In this document: positions 46,452 to 55,964 of the stretch, piece after piece
Layout of the letters: each line of letters begins with the position of its first letter
Position numbering within the stretch: position 1 is the stretch's first letter
Assembly (NCBI RefSeq): GCF_000376885.1
Contig: NZ_AQXR01000006.1
Span: forward strand, 1-64,000
Length of the DNA: 64,000 bases
From: Alloscardovia criceti DSM 17774
GTDB taxonomy: Bacteria; Actinomycetota; Actinomycetes; Actinomycetales; Bifidobacteriaceae
Direction of reading: 5' to 3'
Made by a program: the position numbers and the translations under genes
Notes under the pieces: model-generated
What the model was told of the DNA's origin: nothing
The model's input: only the letters and a program-made list of their open reading frames with translations
Database searches by the model: none

Positions 46452-48395
46452 ATGCCTCAATCTCGCTCGTCTGCAAAGCGACGTATGGATTGGGCAAGTG
46501 TAGGCACCTGGACCTTGGCAGCGGTGGCGAGCGCGTGGATTGCGCTTTGCACGAGTGTGGGTCCGATTTATCGCGCGGATCACTCGGTGACAACTTTTAC
46601 GGCATCCAACGCTGTTATTTTTGTGCTGACTTGGCTGGTGTGCATGGGGTTGATTTGGCTGATGGTGCGTCTGAGTCAGCCGGAGAGTGGTGTGGCGCGC
46701 AGGTTTTCGCGCTGGTGGCGTGGCATTGAGCCGCTCGTCACGGATATTGGCTTTGAACTGGGCGCGTGGCGTTCTCGTCATCTACGCTGGGATCGTTTTT
46801 TGTCACGGTGTCATGTTTTCTGTGCTCGCGTGGTGGCGCGCACAGATAGATCCACGAATCGCTGGTGGAAAATTGCGCTGATTATGCTCTTTTTCTGGGG
46901 CATACAGTTTGTGCTGGTGCCTACGGTTTTCGCCGCGGATTTGATGAGTCAGTACAGCGAAATGACGCGGTGGATTACCTCATTGGATGGCACGCATGTG
47001 TCATATGCGGAAAGCTTCAATGTGGTGGATGTGTATCCTATCGCGCACTATATGTGGCCGGATACACCGACGTATTTAACGAATCAGCATAATGTGGTGC
47101 TGACCTTTGTATATGGCGGCACACTGTTTTGGTCGCAAAAGCTGACGGGAACTATTGACATTGGCCTGATAGTACTGTCTTTGACGCAAATGCTTTTTGC
47201 GGTTTTTGCGGTGAGCGTGACCTTGAACCGCTTCTTTACCTATGCGCGCCCACTGCGCGTCTATGCACGCTCGGATAGTTATCAAACGCGTGAACGTGTG
47301 TCTGCAGGCTGGCGCACGCTGATTATTCTTTTCTTTATTTTTAATCCTCAGCTGTTCTTTACGGCTACGGCTTTGACAAAGTCGCCGCTATTTGCGTACG
47401 CCTTTTTGTGGTGGTTTGGCCAGTGGTATGAGATTTTTAATCGTCGAAATCGCACGCATATCCCGCGCAAACTGGTAGCAGGCATTGCCATCAGCACCGC
47501 ACTTATGCTGATTTCTGCAAAATACGCCACATATATCATCGCTGTACAAATTGTGCTCATTTTCCTCACGCAAAGGAAACTCTGGCGTGCACATGTGGTG
47601 TCTTTAGTATTACCGTTTATCATTTTCCAAGGCGCCCTCACCGTGGCGGTCAATACAGGCAGCATTATTTCTGGTGATGCTATCGAAAGTCGCGGCATTC
47701 AGATCCAGCAAATTGCGCGTGTCATGCGCGAGGATCCGAATGGCGTGTCCGACCAAGTGCGCACCGAACTGCGCCCTATTTTCAACCTGTACTCCATGGG
47801 CGCTTCCTACTTTCCGAATGATGCGGATCGTGTAAAATCCTCGGGTAGCGATGGCAAGGTCGAGACGTACAAGTGGGAAACGGTCACAGCTGAAGATATG
47901 GAAAACTTCAATAAGGCATGGCTGGAATTAGGCAAAACCCACCCAATTATTTATTTCGACGCCTTTATGGCAAAGGTTTACGGGTATTTTGATGCCACCG
48001 ATAAGCCGTATGTGGCGAGTAGTTATTATGTAGACAACTCTCGGCTATCTTCGGCTCCGATTTTGCAATATTGGATACCTCAGGCACGCCACGTGGAAAC
48101 AGGTTTGAATGGTGCACTGAGCAGCATTCCCGTTCTGGGGTGGACTTTGCGCGCAAACTTCTACGTCGTCAGCGTGCTACTCATCGGCTGCGCGGTGATT
48201 ATTCTGCGCCGTTGGAAGGATTTGCTCCGATATACGCCATTGATTTTGCTTATGGGTGTGATGATTATGGCGCCGGCCAATAATTTTGAGCGTCATATGC
48301 TGCCCCTCGTATTTGTGACAGTGCCCATGCTCATTCACTTCATACACACGGCTCGGCGATCCTATACGGAGCACAAAATTTCACACGTGATGTAG
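46452..48395 (+). CDS. Large multi-pass membrane protein, DUF6020-like
   Basis: The 647-residue protein has about 12 membrane helices and a long extracytoplasmic segment. Characteristic sequence around residues 165-215, FAADLMSQYSEMTRWI, DVYPIAHYMWPDTPTY and NQHNVVLTFVYGG, resembles the DUF6020 group of Firmicutes and bifidobacteria, in which a YP-x-HP-type loop follows the first helices. Such proteins are topologically like lipid-linked glycosyltransferases (GT-C), so transfer of a sugar at the membrane is possible but not shown. The start at 46452 follows ataaggag. A bidirectional hairpin at 48410 follows the gene. Confidence 0.65.
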   Translation: MPQSRSSAKRRMDWASVGTWTLAAVASAWIALCTSVGPIYRADHSVTTFTASNAVIFVLTWLVCMGLIWLMVRLSQPESGVARRFSRWWRGIEPLVTDIGFELGAWRSRHLRWDRFLSRCHVFCARVVARTDRSTNRWWKIALIMLFFWGIQFVLVPTVFAADLMSQYSEMTRWITSLDGTHVSYAESFNVVDVYPIAHYMWPDTPTYLTNQHNVVLTFVYGGTLFWSQKLTGTIDIGLIVLSLTQMLFAVFAVSVTLNRFFTYARPLRVYARSDSYQTRERVSAGWRTLIILFFIFNPQLFFTATALTKSPLFAYAFLWWFGQWYEIFNRRNRTHIPRKLVAGIAISTALMLISAKYATYIIAVQIVLIFLTQRKLWRAHVVSLVLPFIIFQGALTVAVNTGSIISGDAIESRGIQIQQIARVMREDPNGVSDQVRTELRPIFNLYSMGASYFPNDADRVKSSGSDGKVETYKWETVTAEDMENFNKAWLELGKTHPIIYFDAFMAKVYGYFDATDKPYVASSYYVDNSRLSSAPILQYWIPQARHVETGLNGALSSIPVLGWTLRANFYVVSVLLIGCAVIILRRWKDLLRYTPLILLMGVMIMAPANNFERHMLPLVFVTVPMLIHFIHTARRSYTEHKISHVM

Positions 48396-48409
48396 TTGTG
48401 CACACAAAA

Positions 48410-48448
48410 AGCGGGTGTGATGCAGAGTAGTTTTGCATCACACCCGCT
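48410..48448 (-). terminator. Terminator of the araBDA operon
   Basis: A perfect 15-bp stem (agcgggtgtgatgca) encloses a 9-base loop. On the minus strand it is followed by tttttgtg, a good U-run, 26 bases past the araA stop. It may also slow plus-strand transcription from the DUF6020-like gene, but there the U-run is missing. Confidence 0.9.
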
Positions 48449-48473
48449 TGTGTGTTGAAGGAAAATCTATGCT

Positions 48474-49982
48474 TTAGAAGTGCTCATTCATGCGGTAGAA
48501 CACATCGTTAACACGCAGATTTGTCTCAAACTGAGCTGGAGTGGTGTTTTCGTCGATGATGGCCAGCTCCACGCCCGCGATACGTGCGAAGTCTTCCCAT
48601 GCTTCGCGATCCACTGTAGTGGTCATGCAGGTATGGTGTGCAGCGCCGGCAAGCAACCAGCACTGGGTGGCTTCCTTCAAGGATGGACGAGGCTGCCACA
48701 GTGCACGTGCAGTTGGGAGATTTGGCAAATCGTGGTCTGGTTCTACTACGTCGACCACATTCATGACCAGACGGAAGCGTTCGCGCACATCGCTCATAGC
48801 TATGACCACGGCATCCTTCTTAGGCGTTGCGGTGAAGACCAAGCGTACAGGGTCTTCCTTGCCGCCGATGCCCAATGGGTGGATTTCGAGCTTGGCCTTG
48901 CCATCGGTCTTCAAGGTTGGGGAAACCTCCAGCATGTGAGCGCCCAAGATCTTTTCCTTGCCCGGTACGAGATTGTAGGAGTAATCCTCCATCAAGGAGC
49001 ATCCGCCTTCGAGACCGTAACCCATCACATTGCCAATGCGGATAAGCATAGCAGTCTTCCAGTCGCCTTCCGCAGAGAAGCCATAGCCATCCGCCATCAA
49101 ACGCTGAGCACCCACGCCTGGAAGCTGACGCAAGGCACCCAAGTCTTCGAAGTTGTCTACTGCCACGGTAGCGCCCACCTCATCGAGCATGTCACGCATA
49201 CCGAGCTCTTCCTGAGCTGCCACATACAGGGATTCATAGCGCTCGCCCAAAAGCTCTGGCGCTACATCGTACTCCTGCTTGTACTCTTCAATCAGGGCTT
49301 CTACGCGCTCCTTGGATACAGCATTGACGTGCTCCACAAGCTCGTTCACAGGCCAGGTATTGACCGATGCACCGAATACGCGCTCTGCCTCAGTCTTATC
49401 GCCCTCAGTCACGGCTACGTTGCGCATGTTATCGCCCCAACGCATCACCTTCATGGTGTTTGCAGCATCCCAGCCGGCGCATGCACGGGTCCATACGCCA
49501 ATGCGCTCTGCTACATCTGGATCGGTGTAATGGCCGACAACAATCTTGCGAGGCACACCCAAACGGGTGACGATATAGCCAAATTCACGGTCGCCGTGCG
49601 CAGCCTGGTTCAGATTCATGAAGTCCATATCCATGGTGTCCCATGGGATTTCCTCATGATGCTGGGTATTGAGTTGCAGAAGTGGCTTCTTCAGCTCGTT
49701 CAGACCACGAATCCACATCTTTGCTGGGCTGAATGTGTGCATCCACGCGATAACGCCGATGCACTCTGGAGCTGCACTGGCTGCCTGCATGAAGTTCTTG
49801 ATGGAGTCTGAGTCCTTCAAGGTTGGCTTCAGCACGAGCTTGACAGGAATCGCTGGGCTGGCATCCAGCGTATCGACGATTTCGCGGGACTGCTCAGCCA
49901 CCTGCTGGAGTGTTTCCTCGCCGTAGAGGTCTTGGGAGCCCACAGCAAACCAGATTTCCTTACCTTCAAATGGATTCTTCAT
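48474..49982 (-). CDS. araA: L-arabinose isomerase
   Basis: The 502-residue protein matches AraA over its full length (Escherichia coli AraA is 500 residues). It begins [20 protein letters not shown]. The Mn2+ ligands are visible in [11 protein letters not shown] (Glu), SLMEDYSYN (Glu), [10 protein letters not shown] (His) and AAHHTCMT (His). It converts L-arabinose to L-ribulose, the first step of arabinose breakdown before the pentose phosphate/bifid shunt. It is the last gene of the araB-araD-araA operon, 61 bp after araD, and is followed by a strong terminator. Confidence 0.97.
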   Translation of the reverse strand: MKNPFEGKEIWFAVGSQDLYGEETLQQVAEQSREIVDTLDASPAIPVKLVLKPTLKDSDSIKNFMQAASAAPECIGVIAWMHTFSPAKMWIRGLNELKKPLLQLNTQHHEEIPWDTMDMDFMNLNQAAHGDREFGYIVTRLGVPRKIVVGHYTDPDVAERIGVWTRACAGWDAANTMKVMRWGDNMRNVAVTEGDKTEAERVFGASVNTWPVNELVEHVNAVSKERVEALIEEYKQEYDVAPELLGERYESLYVAAQEELGMRDMLDEVGATVAVDNFEDLGALRQLPGVGAQRLMADGYGFSAEGDWKTAMLIRIGNVMGYGLEGGCSLMEDYSYNLVPGKEKILGAHMLEVSPTLKTDGKAKLEIHPLGIGGKEDPVRLVFTATPKKDAVVIAMSDVRERFRLVMNVVDVVEPDHDLPNLPTARALWQPRPSLKEATQCWLLAGAAHHTCMTTTVDREAWEDFARIAGVELAIIDENTTPAQFETNLRVNDVFYRMNEHF

Positions 49983-50043
49983 TGAATAGCCTTTCTAATT
50001 GTGTAAATCTTTGAACTTGTGATGAGGGGACGTACGTGTAGCT

Positions 50044-50736
50044 TTAGTGCTGTCCGTACACGTTCTGATAGCGGTCGTTCAACTTATCGATATCGGCCTG
50101 AGGAATTGGAATCACGCCACCCAGCATTTGAGCCGCCCACACGGTATGTGCCACTTCTTCGGTCATGGCTGCAGCCTTTACTGCGGACTCTGCATCCTTA
50201 CCGATGGTAAATGGTCCATGGTTTTGCATGAGTACGGCTGGGGACTTTGGATACTTCTTCAAGGTGTCCACAACGCCTTCACCGATAGCCTCGGAACCGA
50301 TCAGACGGAATGGGCCAACAGGTACTTCCCCACCGAATTCGTCGCCCATCATAGTCAACGCGCAGGGGATGTTCTTGCCGGTAGCAGCCCATGCTGTGGC
50401 ATAGGTGGAATGCGTGTGTACGACGCCGTAAACCTCAGGCATATTGCGGTAAATATAGCAATGAGAAGCGGTATCCGAGGACGGAGAAGCTGCGCCATCG
50501 ACTACATTGCCATCGAGGTCGCAGACCACCATGCTGGCTGGGGTGAGATACTCGTAGCGCAGGCCAGATGGCTTAATCACCATCAAATCCGCCGTCTTTA
50601 AGCGCTGCGAAACGTTGCCGGCGGTCCATACCACTAAATTCCACTTGAGGAGCTGATCGTGCAGGCTGGCGACAATTTCGCGTACCTGCTTGACTTCTGC
50701 TCGGGTTTCTTCTGAATAATCTGCCAATGTTGCCAT
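50044..50736 (-). CDS. araD: L-ribulose-5-phosphate 4-epimerase
   Basis: The 230-residue class II aldolase-fold enzyme shows the phosphate loop in NVSQRLKTADLMVIKPSG, the zinc ligands in VVHTHSTYATAWA (two His) and VLMQNHGPFTIG (His), and the usual C-terminal PQADIDKLNDRYQNVYGQ with the tail residues of AraD. It converts L-ribulose-5-phosphate to D-xylulose-5-phosphate, the entry compound for the phosphoketolase pathway of bifidobacteria. It lies between araB (71 bp) and araA (61 bp), one transcript. Confidence 0.97.
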   Translation of the reverse strand: MATLADYSEETRAEVKQVREIVASLHDQLLKWNLVVWTAGNVSQRLKTADLMVIKPSGLRYEYLTPASMVVCDLDGNVVDGAASPSSDTASHCYIYRNMPEVYGVVHTHSTYATAWAATGKNIPCALTMMGDEFGGEVPVGPFRLIGSEAIGEGVVDTLKKYPKSPAVLMQNHGPFTIGKDAESAVKAAAMTEEVAHTVWAAQMLGGVIPIPQADIDKLNDRYQNVYGQH

Positions 50737-50807
50737 TTTTTCTCCTTAGAGGATTGAGGTCTGTGTTGTTGTGAATTTTGATGAAAGCTCGGGGGCTTGT
50801 TACAGGC

Positions 50808-52421
50808 TTACTTCGATTCCAAATCGATGGTTTCGATGGCTGCTTTTTCGATAGGAAGTCCCTTCTTAAAGCGAGCGAAGAAGTCCTCGAAGCCTTCTAC
50901 ATCGCTAGCCACCGGCTCTTCAGTGGTATACTCAGCATGTGCAAAAACAGTCTGGTCGAGATACGCGTCTAATGGCGTTTCTGCGTGTGCTGTGTAATCC
51001 GCCAGCACTGCCATGCCCCATGCGCCGCCTTCGGCTGCGGTGCTCATCACACGAATTGGCGTATCGAAAGCCGCTGCCAAAATGCGCTGTGCCACCACAG
51101 GCGTAGTGAAGATGCCACCGTGGCCCACCAAGGAATCCACCTGTACGCCTTCATCCTTCGTCATCACATCCATGCCCACCTTGACTGGCGAGAAGGCGGA
51201 GAAGAGCTGTGCACGCATAAAGTTTCCCAGAGTCATGCGTGACTGTGGTCCGCGTGCGAAGACTGGGCGGCCTTCAGCAAGACCTGCGAGGAATTCGCCC
51301 GAGTAGAAGCAGTAGTTGAGCAGTCCACCCGCGTTGGCATCGACGTCATCGCTAATGGCCGCGTTAAACAGCGTGGAGAAGAGCTGACCGTCGCTGATAT
51401 CCAAGCCTGCCGCACGAGAGAATTGACGGAAAAGGCCTACCCATGCGTTCAAATCTGAGGTGAAATTATTGGCGTGGGACATGCCCGCAAGATCACCGGC
51501 AGGGGTGGTCACGACATCGACTTCTGGATGAAGACGCTGGAGCTTATCCTCCAGTACCACCATGGCAAAAATAGACGTTCCAGCCGATACGTTACCGGTG
51601 CGCACACGCACAGAATTGGTGGCCACCATGCCCGTTCCTGCGTCACCCTCAGGCGGTGCCAGCACGGAGCCCGACGCAAGGTCGCCACTTGGATCGATAA
51701 GACGCGCACCTTCTTCAGTAAGCAACCCTGCATTTTCACCGGCTACGAGCACCTTAGGCAAAATCTCGCGAATAGACCATGGCTGCTGGGCTACGGCCTC
51801 AATCTGCTCGAATTTTTTGAGGAATTCTTCCTCATAATTACGTGTATGCGGGTCAATGGGGAACATACCGGAAGCATCGCCAATGCCCAGCACCTTCTGA
51901 CCGGTCAGCTGCCAGTGCACATATCCGGCCAACGTGGTGAAGAAGTCCACCTGCGGCACATGCGCTTCCTTATTGAGGATAGCCTGATACAAATGAGCAA
52001 TGGACCAGCGCTCCGGAATATTGAATTGGAAAAGCTCAGACAATGCCTCGTGCGCCTCGTGTGTATTGGTATTGCGCCACGTACGGAAAGGCACAAGCAA
52101 CTCGCCTTCTTTATCGAAAGCCAAATAGCCGTGCATCATAGCGGAAAAGCCCATGCGACCAATCTTGGACAGCTTTACACCATAACTTTCTTCGACGCGT
52201 GACTTCAGCTCGGCATAAGCATCCTGTACGCCCTGCCACACCTCATCTAAGCTGTAGGTCCACAACCCATCCTCGAGATGATTTTCCCACTCATGGTCAC
52301 CTTGAGCAAGAGTTGTGTAATTATTATCGATAAGCACGGCCTTAATGCGGGTGGAGCCGAATTCGACACCCAGAGATGTTTCGCCATTCTCAATGGCTTG
52401 TGCAAGTGCTGTATTAACCAT
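50808..52421 (-). CDS. araB: Ribulokinase (FGGY family)
   Basis: The 537-residue sugar kinase begins SLGVEFGSTRIKAVLIDNNY, the first phosphate-binding loop of FGGY kinases. It continues with MGFSAMMHGYLAFD, FRTWRNTNT, SEGDAGTGMVATNSV-like sequence (PPEGDAGTGMVA) and, in the second domain, VGHGGIFTTPVVAQRILAAA and AAEGGAWGMAVLADY. It phosphorylates L-ribulose to L-ribulose-5-phosphate. It is the first gene of the operon and lies directly behind a promoter with an overlapping LacI-type operator (52505-52556). Confidence 0.95.
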   Translation of the reverse strand: MVNTALAQAIENGETSLGVEFGSTRIKAVLIDNNYTTLAQGDHEWENHLEDGLWTYSLDEVWQGVQDAYAELKSRVEESYGVKLSKIGRMGFSAMMHGYLAFDKEGELLVPFRTWRNTNTHEAHEALSELFQFNIPERWSIAHLYQAILNKEAHVPQVDFFTTLAGYVHWQLTGQKVLGIGDASGMFPIDPHTRNYEEEFLKKFEQIEAVAQQPWSIREILPKVLVAGENAGLLTEEGARLIDPSGDLASGSVLAPPEGDAGTGMVATNSVRVRTGNVSAGTSIFAMVVLEDKLQRLHPEVDVVTTPAGDLAGMSHANNFTSDLNAWVGLFRQFSRAAGLDISDGQLFSTLFNAAISDDVDANAGGLLNYCFYSGEFLAGLAEGRPVFARGPQSRMTLGNFMRAQLFSAFSPVKVGMDVMTKDEGVQVDSLVGHGGIFTTPVVAQRILAAAFDTPIRVMSTAAEGGAWGMAVLADYTAHAETPLDAYLDQTVFAHAEYTTEEPVASDVEGFEDFFARFKKGLPIEKAAIETIDLESK

Positions 52422-52493
52422 TATCCCTCACTACATTGTGTTGTGGTTGTTTTCGCATCCTCAATGACTACTATGCGAGCATTCATTTCTGAA

Positions 52494-52520
52494 TTCACAT
52501 TCAAATGTGAACGTTCACAT
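52494..52520 (-). promoter_or_regulatory. LacI-family operator of araBDA
   Basis: A perfect 16-bp palindrome ATGTGAACGTTCACAT covers 52505-52520, the usual LacI-family form with a central CG. A third half-site, TTCACAT, at 52494-52500 pairs with the left half of the palindrome in another inverted repeat. It begins within 8 bp downstream of the -10 box, so bound repressor would block transcription start. The adjacent LacI regulator is the obvious ligand-responsive factor. Confidence 0.85.
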
Positions 52521-52527
52521 AACACTT

Positions 52528-52556
52528 ATTTTACACTATGCATGCAGTGAAATCAA
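52528..52556 (-). promoter_or_regulatory. Sigma-70-type promoter of araBDA
   Basis: On the minus strand TTGATT (52556-52551) and TAAAAT (52533-52528) are separated by exactly 17 bases. The predicted start near 52521 lies at the edge of the palindromic operator. The -35 box lies 9 bases after the end of the LacI gene, so the regulator and operon share no promoter. Confidence 0.8.
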
Positions 52557-52564
52557 ATGGCGAT

Positions 52565-53656
52565 TTATCGTGTTGAATTACGCAAAATAACGCTCGGCTC
52601 GATCATAAACACGTTATCCATGCCCGGAAAACGTTGGAATGATTGAGTTTCCTCATCCTTGTCCAGTTCTTCATATTTAAGCATATCCAGCACCAAGCGC
52701 ATGGCAAGCAAACCCACCTGGGCATAATTCGGATCCACAGTCGTCAGCGGAGGTATCAGACTTTCTGTGCCGGGCATATTATCGTAGCCCACAATGCACA
52801 CATCTTGCGGCACACTGAGCTCAGCCTCAATCACAGCACGCTGAGCACCCATAGCGAGTAAATCGTTCGCCCCCCACAAAGCACAGTCTTTCACGCAATC
52901 AGCACCGTGCGTACGCAGGAAGGAGCTCATTTTTTCGTAAGCCGTAATACTATCCCAGTCATTAATCTCCACGAGCTCGAAGTTCACATTCGCCCGCATG
53001 CTCGCACGCTGCGCTGCTACACGCCGCGTATAGGCGTCGCGCCACTGCTGAGGACCATCCAAATAATAAATACGGGTAATACCACCTGCAATGAGTGCCT
53101 GTACAATCTGCTCGCTTGCTTGATCTTGATCCGTAGAAACAAATTTGACGCATCGTGCATCAAACTGGCGAGATTGCAGATCTTGGATGCCCTCCGCAGC
53201 CGTAATAATCACGCGGGGCACATGGACGCGGCTTTCAACCGCGAGCGTCACCATCGCCTCGGTCGGCGCTACGATGACCACGGCCTCTACACCCAGCTTG
53301 ACGAAGCTCTCTTCAATTTGGGAGAAATCTGTAGGGTTCAAGCGCGACTCATCCACTGTGGCCACGGATACAAACAAATTTCGACTACGCGCCATGCTCT
53401 CGATGGCTGCAATGGTGAGCAGTGGTCCGGAATACTGGGCCTGACTTGCAATAACGCCAATCATGCGCGTGCGCTGTGTTTTGAGCGACTGTGCGGACAG
53501 CGACGGATGATAATCGAGCTTTTCTATGGCTTCCATCACCTTACGGCGCGTGGATTGACGGACGGAGGGAGAATTATTTATCACACGAGAAACAGTCTGG
53601 TAGGATACACCAGCTGCTTTCGCCACATCGATAATTGAAACCTTGTTTTCTCCCAT
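52565..53656 (-). CDS. LacI-family transcriptional regulator, probably of arabinose genes
   Basis: The 363-residue protein has the LacI headpiece (VSIIDVAKAAGVSYQTVSRV, INNSPSVRQSTRRKVMEAIE, hinge HPSLSAQSLKTQRTRMIGVI) and a periplasmic-binding-type effector domain (from about residue 60; VVIVAPTEAMV, STDQDQASEQIVQALIAGGI, LWGANDLLAMGAQRAVI, IVGYDNMPGTESLIPPLTTV). It lies immediately upstream of araBDA and the matching operator, so an arabinose-responsive repressor role is inferred. Its start is 26 bp after the rnhB stop, so it may be read from the lepB-rnhB transcript or from its own promoter. Confidence 0.9.
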   Translation of the reverse strand: MGENKVSIIDVAKAAGVSYQTVSRVINNSPSVRQSTRRKVMEAIEKLDYHPSLSAQSLKTQRTRMIGVIASQAQYSGPLLTIAAIESMARSRNLFVSVATVDESRLNPTDFSQIEESFVKLGVEAVVIVAPTEAMVTLAVESRVHVPRVIITAAEGIQDLQSRQFDARCVKFVSTDQDQASEQIVQALIAGGITRIYYLDGPQQWRDAYTRRVAAQRASMRANVNFELVEINDWDSITAYEKMSSFLRTHGADCVKDCALWGANDLLAMGAQRAVIEAELSVPQDVCIVGYDNMPGTESLIPPLTTVDPNYAQVGLLAMRLVLDMLKYEELDKDEETQSFQRFPGMDNVFMIEPSVILRNSTR

Positions 53657-53681
53657 GAGCCCCAGCCTACACTAAACGCCC

Positions 53682-54395
53682 CTACACCAGATGCCAACTG
53701 AGTCGGTGATACGGCGTAGGCCCCAGTGTTTTCAAGGCCTGTCGGTGTGCCGCAGACCCGTAACCCTTGTTTTTCTCCCAGCCATAGGCCGCCCATTGCG
53801 GGTTGCGCTGGGCCAAATCCACCATATAATGATCGCGCTGCACCTTTGCAAACACGGATGCACCGGATACGCTGGCACATGCCTGATCCGCCTTCACTTG
53901 GGTATACACGCGGGGAATGACGGGGATGGCTGGCGCGTTGAAGGTATGCAGGGCCGGCGTAATGTAATCATGTGGGCCATCGAGCAATACGGCCACTCTA
54001 CTGTGCGCAGTAAAGCGGTCCGGATACAAGGTCAGTAAAGCATTTTCCACCGTGTCCAGGGCGCGCAACGCTGCTAGGCCCAAGCAATAGCTAATGCCCC
54101 ACTCATCGATTTCTGTATTTGTGCTCTCACCCGTTGCCACAGCCGCGGCCCACTGAGAGATTTTCGGTACGAGCGCTTCTCGCCGGGCAGGCGTCAGAAG
54201 TTTAGAATCCGTCAAGCCCTCAGGAAAGTCTGCCGCGGCCACCATATCCGCGCTAAAAGCAGCCGCCCCTAAGGTCACAGGACCGGCCAAACAGCCACGA
54301 CCAACCTCATCTAGGCCAATAATCCACTGCCCGCCCTGATCGACGATGTTTAACTCTGTCTGCCATGTTGGCGGCGTTTTTACAGTACGCGGCAT
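53682..54395 (-). CDS. rnhB: Ribonuclease HII
   Basis: The 237-residue protein contains the RNase HII active site: GLDEVGRGCLAGPV (Asp-Glu, about residues 24-37), DSKLLTPARREAL, LLDGPHDY (third Asp) and KADQACASVSGASVFAKVQR, DHYMVDLA (fourth Asp region). It removes RNA from DNA-RNA hybrids and single ribonucleotides from DNA. It follows lepB by 5 bp, as in many actinobacteria, where rplS-lepB-rnhB form a cluster. Confidence 0.95.
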   Translation of the reverse strand: MPRTVKTPPTWQTELNIVDQGGQWIIGLDEVGRGCLAGPVTLGAAAFSADMVAAADFPEGLTDSKLLTPARREALVPKISQWAAAVATGESTNTEIDEWGISYCLGLAALRALDTVENALLTLYPDRFTAHSRVAVLLDGPHDYITPALHTFNAPAIPVIPRVYTQVKADQACASVSGASVFAKVQRDHYMVDLAQRNPQWAAYGWEKNKGYGSAAHRQALKTLGPTPYHRLSWHLV

Positions 54396-54400
54396 ACGCC

Positions 54401-55099
54401 TTACAGACCTACGCTTTCAAATACTTGGCGTCCCGAACCCAGCGTAGACCAATCGTCTACAGGCCAGAACACGGCCAGACCCACGCCAGTGACGGAACTG
54501 ATTTTAATGCAGCCAGAATTGCCATCATTGTAATGCACTCTAGAATCCGCAGAATTCGAGCGATTATCGCCCAACACAAACAGGCTATTGTCCGGCACCG
54601 TAACAGAAAAAGCTGTCTGCGAAGGCTCTACGCCGGATTTCAGATAGGAGCTTTCATCAATGGCAATGCCGTTGACAGTAATAGGCGCACCATTGCCTTC
54701 CGAAGCCACTACATCGCCCGGTAGCCCAATCAAGCGCTTGACTAAATACTGCTTATCCGTGTCTACGCCGAAACTATGTGTAGAACTCGCTGCCTTCTCG
54801 ATGGCGCTTTGGGTGAGCCAATGCGAATCATCGGAGAAAACGATGACATCGCCACGCTTCAGGCTGTTTTCATTGATATTGAGATTGTAGGTAATGATGC
54901 GATCGCCGATGAGCAGTGTATTTTCCATCGAACCCGAGGGAATGAGGAAGAGACCAAAAACGAAGAAACGCAGTAAAAGCACGATGATGAGCGGAAGAAC
55001 GAAAAAGAGTGCCCAATCCAAAAAACCAAAAAGGCGCCTGTCACGCTTGGAAAGAACATAGTTACCTGTGCTATGTGCAGGTTTACGATATGAAGCCAT
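54401..55099 (-). CDS. lepB: Signal peptidase I
   Basis: The 232-residue protein has one N-terminal membrane helix (about residues 25-52), then the catalytic serine in IPSGSMENTLLIGD, the general-base lysine in YLVKRLIGLPGDVV, and box E VLGDNRSNSADSRVH. It cleaves signal peptides of exported proteins, including the adhesins and pilins of this window. It precedes rnhB by 5 bp and follows rplS by about 190 bp. The start at 55099 follows aagaaagaaacc, a modest ribosome site. Confidence 0.95.
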   Translation of the reverse strand: MASYRKPAHSTGNYVLSKRDRRLFGFLDWALFFVLPLIIVLLLRFFVFGLFLIPSGSMENTLLIGDRIITYNLNINENSLKRGDVIVFSDDSHWLTQSAIEKAASSTHSFGVDTDKQYLVKRLIGLPGDVVASEGNGAPITVNGIAIDESSYLKSGVEPSQTAFSVTVPDNSLFVLGDNRSNSADSRVHYNDGNSGCIKISSVTGVGLAVFWPVDDWSTLGSGRQVFESVGL

Positions 55100-55250
55100 G
55101 GTTTCTTTCTTCGTCTAGGGATAATTCACACATTCGCGAATGAATGCACACGAGTACTTTTATTGTAGTTTTTCGCGCCTCGATACGAGTGTAAAATTCG
55201 CATAAAATTCAAGAATCCTCAATTTTTTATCACGAAACGTACCGATGCAA

Positions 55251-55276
55251 AAGCCCGAGGATGGAACCCCGGGCTT
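55251..55276 (-). terminator. Terminator of rplS
   Basis: aagcccgagg pairs with cccgggctt around a short loop, and on the minus strand the stem is followed by tttgc. It begins 16 bp past the rplS stop, so rplS is separated transcriptionally from lepB. Confidence 0.75.
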
Positions 55277-55291
55277 CAAACGCATAACGAT

Positions 55292-55654
55292 TTAGTTAGC
55301 AGAGTTATCGCGGCGCTCCACAATACGAGCAGCCTTACCGCGCAAGTTGCGCAAGTAGTAAAGCTTGGCACGACGAACCTTGCCCTTACGTACCAATTCG
55401 ATGGAATCGATAGATGGGGAATGGAGTGGGAAACGACGCTCTACACCAACACCGAAGGATACCTTGCGCACCATGAAGGTTTCGCGCAAACCTACACCCT
55501 GGCGAGCGATAACGACGCCCTGGAATGCCTGGATACGAGAGTTGTTACCTTCCTGGATCTTTACATTCACCTTAACGGTGTCACCAGGACGGAACTCTGG
55601 GATGGAGTCATCGGTCTTGAGCTGCTGAGCTTCAAATGCTTCAATTGCGTTCAT
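55292..55654 (-). CDS. rplS: 50S ribosomal protein L19
   Basis: The 120-residue protein is a full-length L19: [93 protein letters not shown] and [20 protein letters not shown]. The start at ATG 55654 corresponds to the usual N-terminus and follows taagcatg with a partial site; ATG 55675 would add seven residues. L19 sits at the 30S-50S interface. It is followed by its own terminator. Confidence 0.96.
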   Translation of the reverse strand: MNAIEAFEAQQLKTDDSIPEFRPGDTVKVNVKIQEGNNSRIQAFQGVVIARQGVGLRETFMVRKVSFGVGVERRFPLHSPSIDSIELVRKGKVRRAKLYYLRNLRGKAARIVERRDNSAN

Positions 55655-55964
55655 GCTTACCTCATACGCCGCCACATATCAGCGTCAAGTTTGGGAATGT
55701 GCGCGTGAATTTTGGCGCGCATTCCATTATGTCTTCGTAGGTTTGCCCACGAAGGAGCCAGTCTGCGCAGGATATGCCGCGCTAGACCTGATGAAAAGAA
55801 CATCTATGTGGCAATGTTTCTTTTCGGCACATACGAATGATAATTATACAAGAAGCGCTGTAGAAAACCAAGGTACATACCGATTTTCTTCAGCGCCTCG
55901 TGGCAAAGTCTTCAGGCAGAAGGCTGGAGCCGTGACAAAGAATTCGATTCTTTCTAGCTAACGA

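Noticed and set aside
48480-49811. Plus-strand frame of 443 codons opposite araA
   Set aside because: araA is unambiguous in the other strand; the antisense product has no family features.
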